Assembly: GCA_026706845.1 (NCBI GenBank)
Contig: JAPOXY010000180.1
Span: forward strand, 1 to 32,638
Length of the DNA: 32,638 nucleotides
Reading direction: 5' to 3'
Source: Gemmatimonadota bacterium
Lineage (GTDB): Bacteria; Latescibacterota; UBA2968
Below, piece by piece: positions 1 to 7,754 of the stretch (its first letter is position 1; each line of letters starts with the position of its first letter). A program made the translations under genes and the position numbers. The notes under the pieces are model-generated. The model had not been told where the DNA came from. It ran no database searches and worked only from the letters and a program-made list of their open reading frames with translations.

Positions 1-2
1 TC

Positions 3-614
3 AGTCTATTCCCTCTGGGATTTTATTTGTTGACGGCATTTTTAGTCAAAAAAACTGGTGCTGGTTATCTGGATATTGTTTGTTTGTTGCTCGAGCGTGG
101 TGCAGATCCGCGGCTCTGCGGTGACTGGCTGGTGCGGTTCTGTATCTGGCGCGATCGGGTGGATATTTTGAAGGTGTTGCTCGATGCAGGGCTCGATCCG
201 ACGATTGCTGAACTGCCTCGTTCCGGTCTTACCAATCCCGATATGATTGCTTTGCTTTCGAGCCAAGGGGTGGATTGCGATCCGAATCGCGCAGAGGATG
301 GGTGGCCGCCGATTGTTTTTCAGTCCCGCGGCGACCGTGGTGGGAGCGTTGATCGCGTCCGGGATTTGATTGCGCGCGGCGCCGATGTAAATGCGCGCAA
401 TTATAAGGGTCAGACTGCGTTGCACTGCGCGGCGAGGGCGGGGTTTGTGGAGATTGTTTCTCTACTTCTTGAACACGGTGCCCAAGTTGATTTGCGAGAT
501 GACAAGGGTCAGACGCCGCTTATGATTGCGCTGCGTTCGACGATTAAGAATAAGGATAAACTCCGCGAGGTTGTTCGCGTTCTCAAAGTAGCGGGTGCGA
601 AGGTCGGTGAATGA
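3..614 (+). CDS. Ankyrin-repeat protein, 5'-truncated by window edge
   Basis: This is the 3' part of an ankyrin-repeat gene. The frame is open from base 3 with no stop before it, so the true start lies outside the window; a TTG at 27 is only the first in-frame start-like codon. Ankyrin units are visible as the recurring pattern of a hydrophobic helix (DIVCLLLERGADP, DILKVLLDAGLDP, EIVSLLLEHGAQVD) and the TALHCAARAG and TPLMIA helix starts. Ankyrin proteins bind other proteins; the partner is unknown. There is no signal peptide in the visible part. The gene ends 40 bases before the alcohol dehydrogenase start, on the same strand. The family call is firm; the full length and role are not known. 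Confidence 0.85.
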   Translation, partial: SLFPLGFYLLTAFLVKKTGAGYLDIVCLLLERGADPRLCGDWLVRFCIWRDRVDILKVLLDAGLDPTIAELPRSGLTNPDMIALLSSQGVDCDPNRAEDGWPPIVFQSRGDRGGSVDRVRDLIARGADVNARNYKGQTALHCAARAGFVEIVSLLLEHGAQVDLRDDKGQTPLMIALRSTIKNKDKLREVVRVLKVAGAKVGE

Positions 615-654
615 TGAGCTGGTAGAGAAAATAAATTTTCAAAGGAAGAGAAAT

Positions 655-1665
655 ATGAAAGCAAGGATCGTTGGAGAGCGACAGTCAGATGTGGTGCCAG
701 CACCTGTGCCGGAGCCGAAGGAGGATTGGGCGGTGGTGAAGGTGCATGCTTCGGCGATGTGTACCGAGTACAAGACGTGGTTAGCGGGTGATCGGCGCGA
801 GGTGATCGGGCACGAGGGTGCTGGCGAGGTGGTGGCGGTGGCGCAGCCGGGGCGGGTGAAGGTGGGGGACCGGGTTACGGTGATGCCGCAGTATCCGTGT
901 GGCAATTGTGCTTTGTGTCGATCTGGTGATTATATCTATTGTGAGGATACATACAACTTTGCCGAGTTCACTGGTACCCGCGATGGCAGTGGCACGTTTG
1001 CCCATTATGTGGTTAAGCCCTCATGGCTTTTGTTGCCGATTCCTGAACGGGTCACTTATGAGCAGGCGACGATGGCGATTGACGGTATTGGCGCTTCTTT
1101 TGGGGGCATGCAAGCTATTGGTGTGGGTGCGTTTGATACGGTGCTGATTACGGGTCTGGGTCCGGTGGGGCTTGGCGGGATTATCAATGCCCGGTTCCGC
1201 GGAGCGCGGGTGCTGGCGGTGGAGCCTGCGCCGTGGCGCGCTGCTCTCGGTCTCGAGTTGGGCGCAGAGGTGGTGCTGCATCCGCAGGATGATCCGCTTG
1301 CGCGTATTCGAGATTTGACAGATGGTCGCGGGGTTGATTGCGCGGTGGATTGTTCTGGTTCAGTGGCGGGCGAGCGGTTGTGTATTGATGCGGTGCGGCG
1401 GCGCGGACGAGTGGCTTTTGTCGGCGAGTGTTCCCAGGAATTGCCGATTAAGGTGAGCCCAGATTTGATTCGCAAAGGGTTGCTGGTGTCGGGGAATTGG
1501 CTGTACAATATGCAGGATTACGAGGGCGTGATGCAGGTGATCGCGGAGTCGCCCCTTATCGATAAGCTGATTAGCCACGTTATGCCGATGAGCAATATTC
1601 AGGAGGCTTTCGGTCTTTTAGCCGCTGGCGAGGCCGCAAAGATCGTGCTTCATCCCTGGGCGTAG
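655..1665 (+). CDS. Zinc-dependent medium-chain alcohol/polyol dehydrogenase
   Basis: This is a 336-residue cytosolic NAD(P)-dependent dehydrogenase of the zinc MDR family (alcohol/sorbitol dehydrogenase type). Visible landmarks are Cys36 and the GHE motif with His53/Glu54 for the catalytic zinc, four cysteines (82, 85, 88, 96) for the structural zinc, and the Rossmann glycine motif GLGPVG at 167-172. I chose the ATG at 655 because a GGAAG-type ribosome site sits just upstream and the family N-terminus starts there; the in-frame upstream sequence overlaps the ankyrin gene. The length is a little short for the family (about 340-380). The substrate is probably a sugar alcohol or secondary alcohol, judging from the carbohydrate genes around it, but the sequence does not fix it. 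Its 3' end overlaps the convergent esterase gene by 16 bases. Confidence 0.9.
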   Translation: MKARIVGERQSDVVPAPVPEPKEDWAVVKVHASAMCTEYKTWLAGDRREVIGHEGAGEVVAVAQPGRVKVGDRVTVMPQYPCGNCALCRSGDYIYCEDTYNFAEFTGTRDGSGTFAHYVVKPSWLLLPIPERVTYEQATMAIDGIGASFGGMQAIGVGAFDTVLITGLGPVGLGGIINARFRGARVLAVEPAPWRAALGLELGAEVVLHPQDDPLARIRDLTDGRGVDCAVDCSGSVAGERLCIDAVRRRGRVAFVGECSQELPIKVSPDLIRKGLLVSGNWLYNMQDYEGVMQVIAESPLIDKLISHVMPMSNIQEAFGLLAAGEAAKIVLHPWA

Positions 1666-2468
1666 TGCGTTTCTTTTAATACGCTTTCAAGCCATGCTCT
1701 GGCACGCTTGCGACATGCACTTTCCCTGTGCATCCACAGGTCTGTATGCGGGTGGACGATTTTGCCTTCGGGGATGTTGAATATCTGGTCGGTTGGTACG
1801 TTCAAAAATGTGAAGCGCGCCAGGTCGAGATGCGCTTTGAGAAATTGATCTTTTACCCTGCTGGCGTTCAGACCGCAGATGAGCACGGGCCTGCCTTTTA
1901 TCCGTGCGAGACGGGTGAGAGAAGATGCGCGATCACTTTCTGGATAGTCCCATTCCTTTTCGCCATCGAAATGGTCGTGGGTGAAGATGCCTTTCCAATA
2001 GGCTGCAATTTCGTCATCTGCAAGGCCGATGTAGCTGGTGCCTATGGCTCCGCGTGAGAAGCCGCAGATGAATATGTTGTGTGGGTCGCCTCCAAATTTT
2101 TCACAGATCCGCGGAAGATTGGTCTTGCAGTAGGTCACGGTTGCTTGCTTATCGGCCCACCATGTGACGGCGTTTTCTTTTTTTTCCTTTTCTACATAAG
2201 GCATGGTTATCCAGATAAATCCTCGCCCTCCACTCATGCCATAGCCCAGGTTCGCATCTTCTACTTTGCCCGTTGATTTGCACGGTTCCCATTTGTTGCC
2301 GGTGTATTCGACGATGACGGGATATTTGCGCCCAGGTTGCCAGTCTGTGGGAAGGTATAGCGCGTGGTGTACACCAGTTCCTCTGTATTCCAGCGCGATT
2401 TGACGCACACGCCTGCCCGGGCCAGGTGCTTCATCCGTCATGGTTGGTGTAACGAGGTCTAATGGCAT
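1650..2468 (-). CDS. Alpha/beta-hydrolase (esterase/peptidase-like)
   Basis: This is a 272-residue alpha/beta-hydrolase-fold enzyme, probably an ester or acyl hydrolase. The nucleophile elbow G-F-S-R-G is at 136-140 with Ser138 as nucleophile. The stretch before it (YPVIVEYTG, GFIWITMPY) has the beta strands and oxyanion region of the dienelactone-hydrolase/PHB-depolymerase group. His239 or His241 near the end could be the catalytic histidine, but I cannot choose between them. No signal peptide is visible. The gene starts 24 bases downstream of the agarase-like hydrolase on the same strand, so the two are probably co-transcribed, and the esterase may remove acyl groups from the same glycan. 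An alternative start is Met10. Confidence 0.75.
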   Translation of the reverse strand: MPLDLVTPTMTDEAPGPGRRVRQIALEYRGTGVHHALYLPTDWQPGRKYPVIVEYTGNKWEPCKSTGKVEDANLGYGMSGGRGFIWITMPYVEKEKKENAVTWWADKQATVTYCKTNLPRICEKFGGDPHNIFICGFSRGAIGTSYIGLADDEIAAYWKGIFTHDHFDGEKEWDYPESDRASSLTRLARIKGRPVLICGLNASRVKDQFLKAHLDLARFTFLNVPTDQIFNIPEGKIVHPHTDLWMHRESACRKRARAWLESVLKETHYAQG

Positions 2469-2492
2469 GGTCCCCCAACTCGCGGGATCTGT

Positions 2493-3611
2493 TCAGGATT
2501 CCAATTTGTCGAGCCAGCGCGCTACAACCCGACTGCCTTTTTGTATTTCAGAGATGGCTTCGTGGTCGGGTTGCTCCTGTTCGTCGATCAGACCTTTTCG
2601 CCGGAAGCGATTTCGGATATAACCGCCACAAAGATGCGCGCCTATTGCGCCGGGGTTTTCCAGGAGGCCGTACAGGGCTTCGGCATACCATTTCCCATCC
2701 GCGAGATGATATTCCCCATCCAGATATTTTCCGCTGTCATCCGCGATGGTTTCTCGGGGACGGGATCCATCTGCCCATAGAACCGGTTTTCCCGTGGCTG
2801 TGTGCCATTCGCGCATGTGTGTGACCGGGTCTCCGAAGTCCTGAAAGCTGAGTACGTCAACGTACGGGTCGGCAGCCTGTACAATTTCCATTGGGAGTGG
2901 TGCGAGTGCTTCGTATCGGTCTCCGAGGATCAGGTGATGGGGATCATAACGGCGAATGGCGTCGTGGGTGATTTTGTAGTATCGCTGTGCCATGTTGAAT
3001 AGTTCAGTCCGGCCCGCTTGTGATTCCAGTCGCGCGGGATCAAACATGGGTCCGCGCCATGCTGTGTGTGGGGTTCGGACGTGAACCCAGGTTGGACAGT
3101 CCGAGTAAAAATAGCCGATTAAGTTCGGTTCGTCTCTCAGTCGGGCGCATTCGGATCTGGCGACATAGTCGCACCAGTCCTCGAAGTCTTTGCTGTAGAT
3201 GTCGGGATTTTTGTGCCATGCGTTCCATTGATGTGTTTCGATGAAGGGCAACAGGTGGCAGTAGGGCATGGATAGCGCGCGATATTCTTCCAGGGTGAAG
3301 CTCGGACTGTGCGCGTGTTTTAAGATGGTCACGTCCTGTACCCAGCCGACGGTGTTGAATCCCCAGGATTTCAGGTCGGGGGATACGGATTCACAGATCC
3401 ATTTGATGCTGTTGTTGTCGTATTTTTGTTTCCAGCGGAGCAGATTTTCTGGATACAGCAGTGGGGAGGAGTCGATGTGATTCAGTCCAACTGAGAAGAA
3501 CGGCTGTCGCTCCGGCGTGAGCAAGATCCAGCGTTCTCCATGTTTTGCGAGGGTGAAGAATCCTTCGGGGGATGTTTGCGTTGTTTCGACTGTTTCCAGT
3601 GTGGTGTTCAT
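2493..3611 (-). CDS. Agarase-like TIM-barrel glycoside hydrolase
   Basis: This is a 372-residue protein resembling the beta-agarase/GH-A clan proteins common in marine polysaccharide degraders. The opening (FFSVGLNHID, then GFNTVGWV) matches the start of the barrel, and the NLIGYFYSD segment lies where such enzymes usually have the acid/base Asn-Glu pair. Here Ser-Asp is seen instead, so catalysis cannot be assumed. No signal peptide is evident, so the enzyme is probably cytoplasmic and may act on imported oligosaccharides. The start at 3611 is preceded by an AGGGAGC ribosome site; an in-frame upstream ATG at 3671 would overlap the tautomerase gene. It follows the tautomerase by 19 bases and precedes the esterase by 24, which looks like one operon. 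Family assignment is moderate, substrate unknown. Confidence 0.65.
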   Translation of the reverse strand: MNTTLETVETTQTSPEGFFTLAKHGERWILLTPERQPFFSVGLNHIDSSPLLYPENLLRWKQKYDNNSIKWICESVSPDLKSWGFNTVGWVQDVTILKHAHSPSFTLEEYRALSMPYCHLLPFIETHQWNAWHKNPDIYSKDFEDWCDYVARSECARLRDEPNLIGYFYSDCPTWVHVRTPHTAWRGPMFDPARLESQAGRTELFNMAQRYYKITHDAIRRYDPHHLILGDRYEALAPLPMEIVQAADPYVDVLSFQDFGDPVTHMREWHTATGKPVLWADGSRPRETIADDSGKYLDGEYHLADGKWYAEALYGLLENPGAIGAHLCGGYIRNRFRRKGLIDEQEQPDHEAISEIQKGSRVVARWLDKLES

Positions 3612-3630
3612 TGAAGCTCCCTGGTAGTTG

Positions 3631-4023
3631 TTACACTTTGACTTTGTACTTGAGGTCGTTGGGTTCATCACCCGTTATGCCCCGAAATCCCCAGCAATGC
3701 GGTGCTTGTTCTTTTATGGTGATTTCGATGTCTATGGGGGGAATAGATAATTGACTTTCGATTTCTTTGAATAGCGTTTTGATCAGGTTCTTTTTGGTTT
3801 CTATCTGGCGACCTGCCATCATGTTGATTTCTATGACGGTGTATGCATCTGTGCGACCACCGGGATAGTAAAAATCCTCTTTGTCCATGGGCACGAAGCG
3901 GTGTGCCCGTTTATCCTCTGGCATGCCGAGGACAGATTGCATACATCCGTGAATCACATCGGATAATTTTGCTTTTATGGGATTCAATTTTTCTTTGATA
4001 CCATATACGACGATCATTTTCAT
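3631..4023 (-). CDS. Tautomerase-superfamily protein (Tautomerase_2-like)
   Basis: This is a small protein of about 130 residues that resembles the Tautomerase_2/4-oxalocrotonate-tautomerase-like group through YGIKEKLNPIKAKLSD near the start, the HRFVPMDKEDFYYP segment, and the GRQIETKKNLI helix. Such proteins catalyse keto-enol shifts with an N-terminal proline as the base. Here the residue at that position appears to be lysine (start MKMIVVYG; I align it from memory with a typical MPLIxIYG), so the normal catalytic base seems absent. Start choice between Met codons at 4023 and 4017 is uncertain and there is no strong ribosome site. It is probably the first gene of the minus-strand run with the glycoside hydrolase and esterase. 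Confidence 0.7.
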   Translation of the reverse strand: MKMIVVYGIKEKLNPIKAKLSDVIHGCMQSVLGMPEDKRAHRFVPMDKEDFYYPGGRTDAYTVIEINMMAGRQIETKKNLIKTLFKEIESQLSIPPIDIEITIKEQAPHCWGFRGITGDEPNDLKYKVKV

Positions 4024-4106
4024 TCCAGAAAGTAAGAGATGCTCCATAAACAAGATAGAACCAATGGATCTTTTGTTGGATAATTGATCTGTCTATAATT
4101 TGTCTG

Positions 4107-4580
4107 TCAAATCAAATCATCAAGTTCTTCAATGGGTGAGAAATATCCCGCGCTAATAAATTCTGCTAACACGCGGTTTCCTTCAAGCAACGAGATTGTG
4201 GATCGTCTGACAAGCACACCGAGCACACCAACACTTCCCGAAACACGTACTTGTTCCCGAAATCCGATCTGACGAGCCTTGCGATCATCAGTGAGTAGTT
4301 CATGGTTACGGCATCTGGCGATAGCCAAGCTGTCAGATTCACCGTTGCCCAACTCCAATCTATAACGTTGTGAAAGATAGATTTCTTTGGGATCTGTGAT
4401 ATCGGTTTGATTCACCCACGATAAGTCTGTTTCAGGAAATAAGCCTCTGCTGATACCCTGTTGAAACTCCTCCCTGACTGCCTGAACGATCAATCCACGA
4501 CTGCGGCAGAATAATTCTAATAGTTGAAGGTGGTTTGTGCGTGCAAAATTAGACAATACGGTATTGTCAATAATGATCAC
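4107..4580 (-). CDS. PIN-domain toxin, DUF3368-like
   Basis: This is a putative ribonuclease toxin of a type II toxin-antitoxin pair, about 157 residues. PIN-type acidic residues are visible at Asp5 (IIDNT), Glu37/Glu38, Glu81/Asp83 in the GESDSLAIA segment, and Asp98/Asp99 in the LLTDDRKAR motif typical of DUF3368. I chose the GTG at 4580, which overlaps the end of the antitoxin gene by 14 bases and suggests translational coupling. A TTG at 4601 would add a few hydrophobic residues before the first PIN strand and is less likely. The partner is the UPF0175-like protein immediately upstream. Target RNA is unknown. Confidence 0.8.
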   Translation of the reverse strand: MIIIDNTVLSNFARTNHLQLLELFCRSRGLIVQAVREEFQQGISRGLFPETDLSWVNQTDITDPKEIYLSQRYRLELGNGESDSLAIARCRNHELLTDDRKARQIGFREQVRVSGSVGVLGVLVRRSTISLLEGNRVLAEFISAGYFSPIEELDDLI

Positions 4581-4866
4581 CCATTTGATCAGCAGCAGCA
4601 ATTTCAGCTTTTAATTCATCGACGGATTGACTCCCTTCTCTCAGCGGAATGCCCTGTTTGAGGAAACGTTGTCTCAGTTCTTCTCGATGGAGACCGAGAA
4701 GTTCCGCTGCCTTACCGAGGTTAATATCGCGATCGAGATAGGCACCTATTACAAGTTTTTCAAGGAGTACAGGGTTTGATTGGTGTAGATGATGGAGTAC
4801 ATCATCTATCAAATCGGGGTCCGTTTCGCTCATTTTTTCGAGTTGCTTAATTTGCCAAGAAGCCAT
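4567..4866 (-). CDS. UPF0175-like antitoxin
   Basis: This is a 99-residue small protein with a helix-turn-helix-like region at about 49-76 (DINLGKAAELLGLHREEL) as in UPF0175 family antitoxins, which commonly sit directly before DUF3368 PIN toxins. It should neutralise the downstream PIN protein and probably represses its own promoter. The start ATG at 4866 is preceded by an AGGAAT ribosome site. The gene overlaps the toxin by 14 bases. An inverted repeat about 50 bases upstream (4917-4940) is a candidate operator. Confidence 0.8.
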   Translation of the reverse strand: MASWQIKQLEKMSETDPDLIDDVLHHLHQSNPVLLEKLVIGAYLDRDINLGKAAELLGLHREELRQRFLKQGIPLREGSQSVDELKAEIAAADQMGDHY

Positions 4867-4916
4867 TTTATTATTCCTGTGTAAAGAGGGATGGACAACG
4901 GAAATTTTTGGATTAG

Positions 4917-4971
4917 CTTGTCCATTAAAATATGGACAAGGTCGGAATAAGTAGCAAGTCCAGATAAGAAA
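4917..4971. promoter_or_regulatory. Inverted repeat upstream of the UPF0175/PIN pair; repeat copy A
   Basis: A perfect 9-base inverted repeat, CTTGTCCAT (4917-4925) and ATGGACAAG (4932-4940), has a 6-base AT-rich spacer. A further half-site ATGGACAA lies at 4891-4898, nearer the antitoxin start. This fits an autoregulated toxin-antitoxin operator. The repeat and its right flank (to 4971) also resemble 7609-7660, which lies upstream of another minus-strand operon, so it may instead be a dispersed repeat. The rest of the 190-base gap to the Gfo/Idh gene shows no gene. Confidence 0.5.
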
Positions 4972-5056
4972 TTGACTTTATGCATGTTGGTTGCGAGTAA
5001 TAATACCGCGAGATTACTGACTTTTCTCAGAAATATATCTCTTAAACAAGATCAGA

Positions 5057-6139
5057 TTACCCCATCCTCAGGCTACGATCTTCAAGGGGCAGGTCAATGC
5101 GGATGTTGCCGCGGCGATGAGATTCTCTTATGGCGATGCCGATTTCAAGGGCTTCGCGACCGAACTCGCCGGGGCAGATGTCCTCGCGGCCCTGTTCAAT
5201 AGAACGACAGACACCTTCGATGGCGTCAACCATTGAGCTTCTGGGATGCCATGGGCCCGGGAGGTGTGTCTGGGTGGGCGCGCCGGTTTCGGGATGCGGG
5301 GTCCATATCTCGAATTGGGCATGGGCGTTGCGGGAGATGATGCGGCCGGTTTCGCCGATGAATTCCAGGGTCCAGGCAAAGGGTCTGGTTTCGGAGCGGG
5401 AGTTTAATATGGTGCGGATGCCGTTTTCATATACGATGATTCCCGATCCGGGAATGTCGGCATTGGACTGTGCCTGTTCGTCTGTGTCGATGAGGCCGAC
5501 TACCCATTGGGCGGGCGCATCGGCAAAGAGGCGGAGTAAGGATAGGGTGTGGCTTTGAATATTGGAAAGGCTGGCGGGGCTGTGGCAGATCATTGTTTTT
5601 AAGGGTCCAATGATGCCGTCGGCAATGAGTCGGCGGGCGTTTGTGTAGTAGCTATACCAGTTGAGGTGGCAGGCTATTGAGAGGATGATGTTGTTTTTGG
5701 CGCAGGCGTCGATCATGGCATCGGCATCGGCCAATGTGCGGCACATCGGTTTGGTGGCGAAAATGGCTTTGACTCCCAGTTCGGCCAGGCCGACCGTGAT
5801 TTCAGCGCGGGGTTCGGGGCGGGTGGTCAGACATACCACGTCGATTTGTTCTTTTTCGACCATTTCCCGGTAATCGGTGTAAAGAGCTGATACGTCCCAG
5901 CGCTGTTTGAAGTCCTCGAGTTTGGCGGGGTCATCATCAGCGGCGGCAACGAGATCAATCCCCCGGGCTTCAATCATTGCAGGCGCGTGTGCCCAGGGCC
6001 ATGGGTAATGGGGCATGCCGATGTGTTCGTCGTCAATGGTGCTGCCCATTCTGCCGCATCCTACAACAGCACCGCGATAGGTATTTTGGGGAGCGGTATC
6101 TCGCACGGTCTGAAAGGCTTTGCCTTTGGGTTCGGCCAT
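5057..6139 (-). CDS. Gfo/Idh/MocA-family NAD(P)-dependent oxidoreductase
   Basis: This is a 360-residue sugar or cyclitol dehydrogenase of the Gfo/Idh/MocA family. The Rossmann glycine motif GCGRMG is at 27-32, the TKP version of the usual EKP motif with the catalytic Lys at 130, and the CHLNWY segment at about 157-162 where the family has its second conserved motif. It is cytosolic. The ATG at 6139 has a good GAGGAG ribosome site. It is the last gene of a minus-strand run, 21 bases after the methyltransferase. The N-terminal extension of about 20 residues before the first beta strand is slightly long for the family. The substrate is not determined by the sequence. Confidence 0.9.
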   Translation of the reverse strand: MAEPKGKAFQTVRDTAPQNTYRGAVVGCGRMGSTIDDEHIGMPHYPWPWAHAPAMIEARGIDLVAAADDDPAKLEDFKQRWDVSALYTDYREMVEKEQIDVVCLTTRPEPRAEITVGLAELGVKAIFATKPMCRTLADADAMIDACAKNNIILSIACHLNWYSYYTNARRLIADGIIGPLKTMICHSPASLSNIQSHTLSLLRLFADAPAQWVVGLIDTDEQAQSNADIPGSGIIVYENGIRTILNSRSETRPFAWTLEFIGETGRIISRNAHAQFEIWTPHPETGAPTQTHLPGPWHPRSSMVDAIEGVCRSIEQGREDICPGEFGREALEIGIAIRESHRRGNIRIDLPLEDRSLRMG

Positions 6140-6160
6140 TGGGTTCTCCTCTGTAAGCTG

Positions 6161-6916
6161 TTAAGCGCTCTTTTGCACAATAAGCAACTCGCGGTGTTCG
6201 TTGGTTTCAATGCCTCGCTGAGTGGTGTATTTCTCGAGAATCTGGTTAATGCATTGCCAGTGTTTTTCGATTTCAAATTTTTCGGGCAATGGGACTGTGT
6301 GTAGCCACAAGAGAAGTGATTCAACATCACAGAACCAATACGCGACGTCATATTCCATGAGCGCGATGATGCGATTGCCGCGTTGCCGAAAAGTTTTGGC
6401 GAGTTCTTTAGCAGGCGACCACCATTCCTCGCCAAAACTGTTACTTGTCCAACCGAATGCCGCCAGGATATTGGACGTATTGCGATGTCCCACGCTCTGA
6501 GTGATAAAATACCCTCCCGTGCGTAGAACACGCAAAACCTCATCTATATTGACAACAGAATGTCGATTTAAAACAATATCAAAATTTGAGTCAGGTAATT
6601 GCAGCGCATCGGCATTCATGACATTGAACGAGACATTGTTTATCTGCATTTTGGATTGGTTCTTATGAGCTGTTTGAATCATTTCATCGCTGATGTCGAT
6701 TCCAATGCCCTTGCCGAAGTTCGGTGATAGAGTGAGAAACTTTTCACCGCCACCCGTTCCTATATCAAGGACGCGAGATGATGAGGTGAGGTAGTTGCGA
6801 ACCAGGGTAAGATAATCCCAGGGTACGGGAGCCCGTCCATCTCTTATGGCGGAGAAATCCCATCCTTGAATTTTTCCAATAGACGCTGCGATTTGTTTTA
6901 GCTCTTTAAGCGTCAT
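6161..6916 (-). CDS. Class I SAM-dependent methyltransferase
   Basis: This is a 251-residue Methyltransf_11/25-type enzyme. Motif I is VLDIGTGGG at 49-57, the acidic residue that holds the ribose hydroxyls is in GIGIDIS (Asp74), and the ADALQLP loop at 102-108 is the usual motif III-like segment, followed by FDIVLNRHS. The substrate is unknown. The ATG at 6916 lies 7 bases after the stop of the HAD phosphatase gene, so the two are almost certainly co-transcribed, followed by the Gfo/Idh gene 21 bases further on. The C-terminal third does not resemble a specific subfamily that I recognise. Confidence 0.85.
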   Translation of the reverse strand: MTLKELKQIAASIGKIQGWDFSAIRDGRAPVPWDYLTLVRNYLTSSSRVLDIGTGGGEKFLTLSPNFGKGIGIDISDEMIQTAHKNQSKMQINNVSFNVMNADALQLPDSNFDIVLNRHSVVNIDEVLRVLRTGGYFITQSVGHRNTSNILAAFGWTSNSFGEEWWSPAKELAKTFRQRGNRIIALMEYDVAYWFCDVESLLLWLHTVPLPEKFEIEKHWQCINQILEKYTTQRGIETNEHRELLIVQKSA

Positions 6917-6923
6917 CTCGTTT

Positions 6924-7571
6924 TTAAGCGTGTAGCATTCTCATGAATGTGTCATAGTTTGAAAAGTCTTCAACCCAAAATTCACATTTCCCCTTTAAGC
7001 GTGGTCCTACGCCTATGAAATGCCATCCCAGTTTTTTGGTTGCCTGGATATCCCACACAGCATCACCGACATATACGATGCGATGGAAGCCATTCCCCAA
7101 TGCAGATAGACATTTTTTCATGATTTCCACACGCTCGTCGCTATTATCACTGGAAAATAGAACCATATTTTTCAAGTTAAATCCCGCATGCCTGAGTTTT
7201 ATCTTGGCGGTATGTTTCCAGCCGCCTGTGGCAATTCCAATTTTATAGTGCTGATCAGATAGAAGTTTGTCAATCAGGCAAATTGCCCCTTTCTTTGGGC
7301 GGCATTCGCCACCATTTTCAAGATATTGCTCAATTAATTCGCCGAATTTTTTGCGGATTTCCTCAATTTGCCCCTCTTCTTGAATTTTATTCTCTTTCAT
7401 TATTTCTCGCAACATACCTGAATCCGTTACGTTTTTGTATTGGCTCCAATCATCGTGGATGCAAACTTCGCCCAGAACCTCTCTTATCGCAGAGATGTAA
7501 TAGGCTCCATCAAAATGAGAACTTTCGACCAGGGTTCCATCAATGTCAAATATCGTGGCGATTTTTGTCAT
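6924..7571 (-). CDS. HAD-superfamily phosphatase (phosphoglycolate-phosphatase-like)
   Basis: This is a 215-residue haloacid-dehalogenase-type hydrolase. Motif I FDIDGTLVE has the nucleophile Asp9 and Asp11, motif II is GIATGG with Thr115, a motif III lysine/arginine lies near 147-152, and motif IV is YVGDAVWDI (Asp170, Asp174). A helical cap of about 80 residues follows motif I, as in subfamily I phosphatases acting on small phosphorylated metabolites. The start is ATG at 7571; a GTG directly before it is also possible, and no strong ribosome site is seen. It is the first gene of the operon with the methyltransferase and Gfo/Idh enzyme. Confidence 0.85.
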   Translation of the reverse strand: MTKIATIFDIDGTLVESSHFDGAYYISAIREVLGEVCIHDDWSQYKNVTDSGMLREIMKENKIQEEGQIEEIRKKFGELIEQYLENGGECRPKKGAICLIDKLLSDQHYKIGIATGGWKHTAKIKLRHAGFNLKNMVLFSSDNSDERVEIMKKCLSALGNGFHRIVYVGDAVWDIQATKKLGWHFIGVGPRLKGKCEFWVEDFSNYDTFMRMLHA

Positions 7572-7608
7572 CACATTTCGTCATGAGAGTGCTTATGAGT
7601 TTTTCAAA

Positions 7609-7660
7609 TTGTTATTCAAATATGGGCAAGGTTGGAATGGATTGCAAGTTAGATCAGAAA
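7609..7660. repeat. Dispersed repeat copy B (related to 4918-4971)
   Basis: The core ATATGGGCAAGGTTGGAAT, followed by a shared GCAAGT and AGAT-AGAAA block, matches the copy at 4918-4971 at roughly three quarters of positions with a small gap. Both copies lie upstream of minus-strand genes. In copy B the left arm of the inverted repeat is degraded (TTGTTATT instead of TTGTCCATT). It could be a small mobile repeat or a shared regulatory site. Confidence 0.5.
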
Positions 7661-7687
7661 GATGGAAATTCTGAAGTTCGGTGTTGG

Positions 7688-7716
7688 TTGACTTTGGTAA
7701 AATGGGGTTGTATTTT
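7688..7716 (+). promoter_or_regulatory. Candidate sigma70-type promoter for the enolase-superfamily/PhyH operon
   Basis: TTGACT at 7688-7693 and TATTTT at 7711-7716 are separated by 17 bases, and the downstream ATG is at 7755. The match to the -35 box is 5 of 6 and to the -10 box 4 of 6 of the common consensus. This is a sequence match only. Confidence 0.4.
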
Positions 7717-7754
7717 CGGTTGCCAGATGTTTGGATCCATGTATGGGAGGGATT

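Noticed and set aside
6061-6543. 160-codon minus-strand frame overlapping the methyltransferase and Gfo/Idh genes
   Set aside because: Out-of-frame shadow of two well-supported genes.
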